Below the pieces are notes generated by a model. That model was not told the DNA's origin. It worked only from the letters and a program-made list of their open reading frames with translations, and ran no database searches. A stretch of 64,000 nt of DNA from Anthracocystis setariae (taxonomy: Eukaryota > Basidiomycota > Ustilaginomycetes > Ustilaginales > Ustilaginaceae): the NCBI GenBank assembly GCA_928724745.1, contig CAKMXJ010000008.1, forward strand, positions 1-64,000, read 5' to 3'. A program made the position numbers and the translations under genes. Of the stretch, positions 62,400-64,000 are shown piece by piece. The number at the start of each line of letters is the position of its first letter. Position 1 is the stretch's first letter.

Positions 62400-63656
62400 C
62401 TATCGATGTTGCGGGTGATGTTGGCGGTGCTTCCCGCCAAGTTGCGTAAGAGGTCTTGCTTTGTGCTTTGGCTTCTTCTTTTCGGCCTTCTTCTCCCGTT
62501 CATCAGAGTGACCTCCCTCAGCGGACTCACTCACCCCCTGTCTTGTCTCCACCACGCGATCCGAACGCGAGTTCGATGCGGCAGGCCAATTGTCCGGCTT
62601 GAGCATCACCTTGCTGGGATCACAACCGGGTGTCAATCCTTTGCCCGCATGGGGCCCGTTCCAGATGACGTTGCAACCTGGTAACGAGCCGATGTTGCCT
62701 TTCACTGCCTCAGTCGAGATGGCTCTGCACTTGCTCGCCACATCGCGCTCCAGCGTCTTTGCTAACGGAGGACACTTTTCCAGGTCGTTGAAGAGGTTTC
62801 CCGAGCATTGATCGATAGCGCCTTGTAGCGTCGCCGTGTCCCACGCAGCGATAAAGTCGGCGTGGAACGAGTAACCGAGTGCATCACCATTACTGAAAAC
62901 CCATGTCGAGTTGTCCCGGTTGTCCTGCCCAACTACATTCCACACAAACTCGTAGAACAGCGTAGGCAACCGCACCTTGTGCGTCGAAGGGCAATCGCCG
63001 TTGTCGGCATTGTTCCCCAGCGGATATACGACGTGAGAGTGATCCGCCGACGTCAGATCCTTTCCGTTCCAGCAGGATGGAAAGACCACTTGAGTCCTCA
63101 ATCCCTGCGGACAGGCCGCCTGGGGCAGAGTCTTTGTCTGACTACTGCCATCTTTGTAGTTGAGGCAAACGAACGACGCGATGTTGTCCGCTTGCTTGCC
63201 TGGTCCCGCACTTCGTCGCGTGGCATTGCCGGCCAGCAGCTGCATGCCTCGCGGGAAAGCGGTGATGGCAACATTACCCCTCATAAGATAGTACGTGTTG
63301 ACATAAGACAGCGGTTTAGGATCAAATGTGTCGTTGTTGGCATTGTAAGAATACAATGTTGGTGCCCAGTAGGCCGACATGTCCGCCCTGATACCCGAAG
63401 TCGTGCAGTTGGAAGCGTGATCCAGATCCTTGGCGGTGGTGGTCGCAGCGGAAACGCCATTAGCTCCCACTAACGAATGGACGTGCGAAGAGGGCTTGTC
63501 GGGCGAGACGATTGGATCGAAGCGAGCGTTTTTCAACGCATGATGCACGAGGATAAACATGGTAGGATCCTGAAGCGTCGCATTCACTTGAAGTGCGGTC
63601 AAGACAGCACAGCACGCGCTCACGAGCGTGATGAGAAGCGCGCGTGCAAACATCAT
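62400..63656 (-). CDS. Secreted DUF1996 protein
   Basis: A 418-residue protein with a signal peptide (about residues 1-26, LLITLVSACCAVLTALQVNA). The DUF1996 core covers about 35-330: DPIVSPDKPSSHVHSLVGANGVS, DMSAYWAPTLY, FPRGMQLLAGNA, VVFPSCWNGKDLTSADHSHVVYP and YSFHADFIAAWD, with His and Cys positions conserved in the family. Paired Cys suggest disulfides. The C-terminal 80 residues are Lys/His/Glu-rich and disordered. The biochemical function of the family is unknown; members are fungal, often secreted or wall-associated. Met2 is an alternative start with the same signal peptide. Confidence 0.88.
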   Translation of the reverse strand: MMFARALLITLVSACCAVLTALQVNATLQDPTMFILVHHALKNARFDPIVSPDKPSSHVHSLVGANGVSAATTTAKDLDHASNCTTSGIRADMSAYWAPTLYSYNANNDTFDPKPLSYVNTYYLMRGNVAITAFPRGMQLLAGNATRRSAGPGKQADNIASFVCLNYKDGSSQTKTLPQAACPQGLRTQVVFPSCWNGKDLTSADHSHVVYPLGNNADNGDCPSTHKVRLPTLFYEFVWNVVGQDNRDNSTWVFSNGDALGYSFHADFIAAWDTATLQGAIDQCSGNLFNDLEKCPPLAKTLERDVASKCRAISTEAVKGNIGSLPGCNVIWNGPHAGKGLTPGCDPSKVMLKPDNWPAASNSRSDRVVETRQGVSESAEGGHSDEREKKAEKKKPKHKARPLTQLGGKHRQHHPQHR

Positions 63657-64000
63657 GTTCCGTCAACTTGTTTGATGTGTGAAGAACCCAGGCAAAATTG
63701 GCTGCGATAAGCTTCAAGGGAGCAAGAAAGATCGACTACTTGCATGAGACAGCGCGGATTCGCGCACTCGAGCGTTCAGTCACCTAGGTAGCACCTCGAT
63801 TCGGGAAGGACGGCAGGCACCTGAAGGAAATGGCAAGGGCGAGTATGGTCGAGCGTGGGAGAATGGAAAGGACCAGTATGATGTCGTCAAGCTATTATTA
63901 TGTATTCTTGGCCGGGCAAGTCAAGGCCAACCACAAAGTGGATCTACGAAGTGGATTCGAGGTGTCAACATACGACTAGATTGAGCCGCTTGTCTCAAAA
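63657..64000. promoter_or_regulatory. Upstream region of the DUF1996 gene
   Basis: No gene or repeat is seen to the window end. Confidence 0.4.

Noticed and set aside
1..64000. tRNA genes
   Set aside because: I looked by eye for B-box GGTTCGA-type sites on both strands and found none with a convincing A box and stem; a tRNAscan run would settle it.

Overview
The window looks like one chromosome end of a smut fungus (Ustilaginales, Basidiomycota). It has a CCCTAA telomere array at the left edge, compact genes with short GT..AG introns, and single-copy genes with fungal architecture: Prp4 with an SFM domain, Yth1 with a zinc knuckle, a POMT1-like Pmt4, Rlp24, Sdo1, bestrophin-like and DUF1996 proteins. 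The species cannot be fixed from sequence alone.

Layout. 1-15.8 kb is subtelomeric. The telomere array runs directly into the reverse transcriptase part of a Ty1/copia element, followed by an extra Cys-rich ORF and an LTR. Next comes an unusual element (about 5.8-9.7 kb) saturated with CCGAG/CTCGG words and carrying a 649-residue zinc-ribbon protein. It is followed by a nearly identical 1156-bp tandem repeat (10.2-13.2 kb) and a ladder of long hairpins (13.4-15.2 kb). 15.9-34.9 kb is a normal gene-dense block: Tls1/C9orf78-like splicing factor, TAP-like hydrolase, secretory glutaredoxin, Sdo1/SBDS, Pmt4, Prp4, bestrophin-like channel, Zn2Cys6 regulator, Yth1/CPSF30 and Rlp24. 36.8-47.3 kb is a second repeat island built of solo and nested LTRs, with a decayed alpha-tubulin/poly(A)-binding-protein chimera. 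48.8-63.7 kb is again genic: flavin amine oxidase, a reductase broken by a 40-bp duplication, a DHA2-type MFS exporter, an Nramp metal transporter and a secreted DUF1996 protein. A gene desert of about 5 kb (52.6-57.5 kb) is rich in GTACAG palindromes.

The most unusual signal is that several unrelated repeats each carry their own short recurrent word. Three LTR families sharing the tip TGTTGG each carry a different palindrome at the same distance, about 60-64 bp from the tip: CCCGACGTCGGG, ACGCAAGCTTGCGT and AACACTCAGTACTGAGTGTT. In the first family the palindrome also recurs through the internal region and inside the coding sequence, and the element encodes a Cys6 protein in the position of an extra 3' ORF. 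The CCGAG-saturated element also couples a word with a zinc-binding protein. I infer, without proof, that these elements mark themselves with a family-specific sequence read by a protein or chromatin factor.
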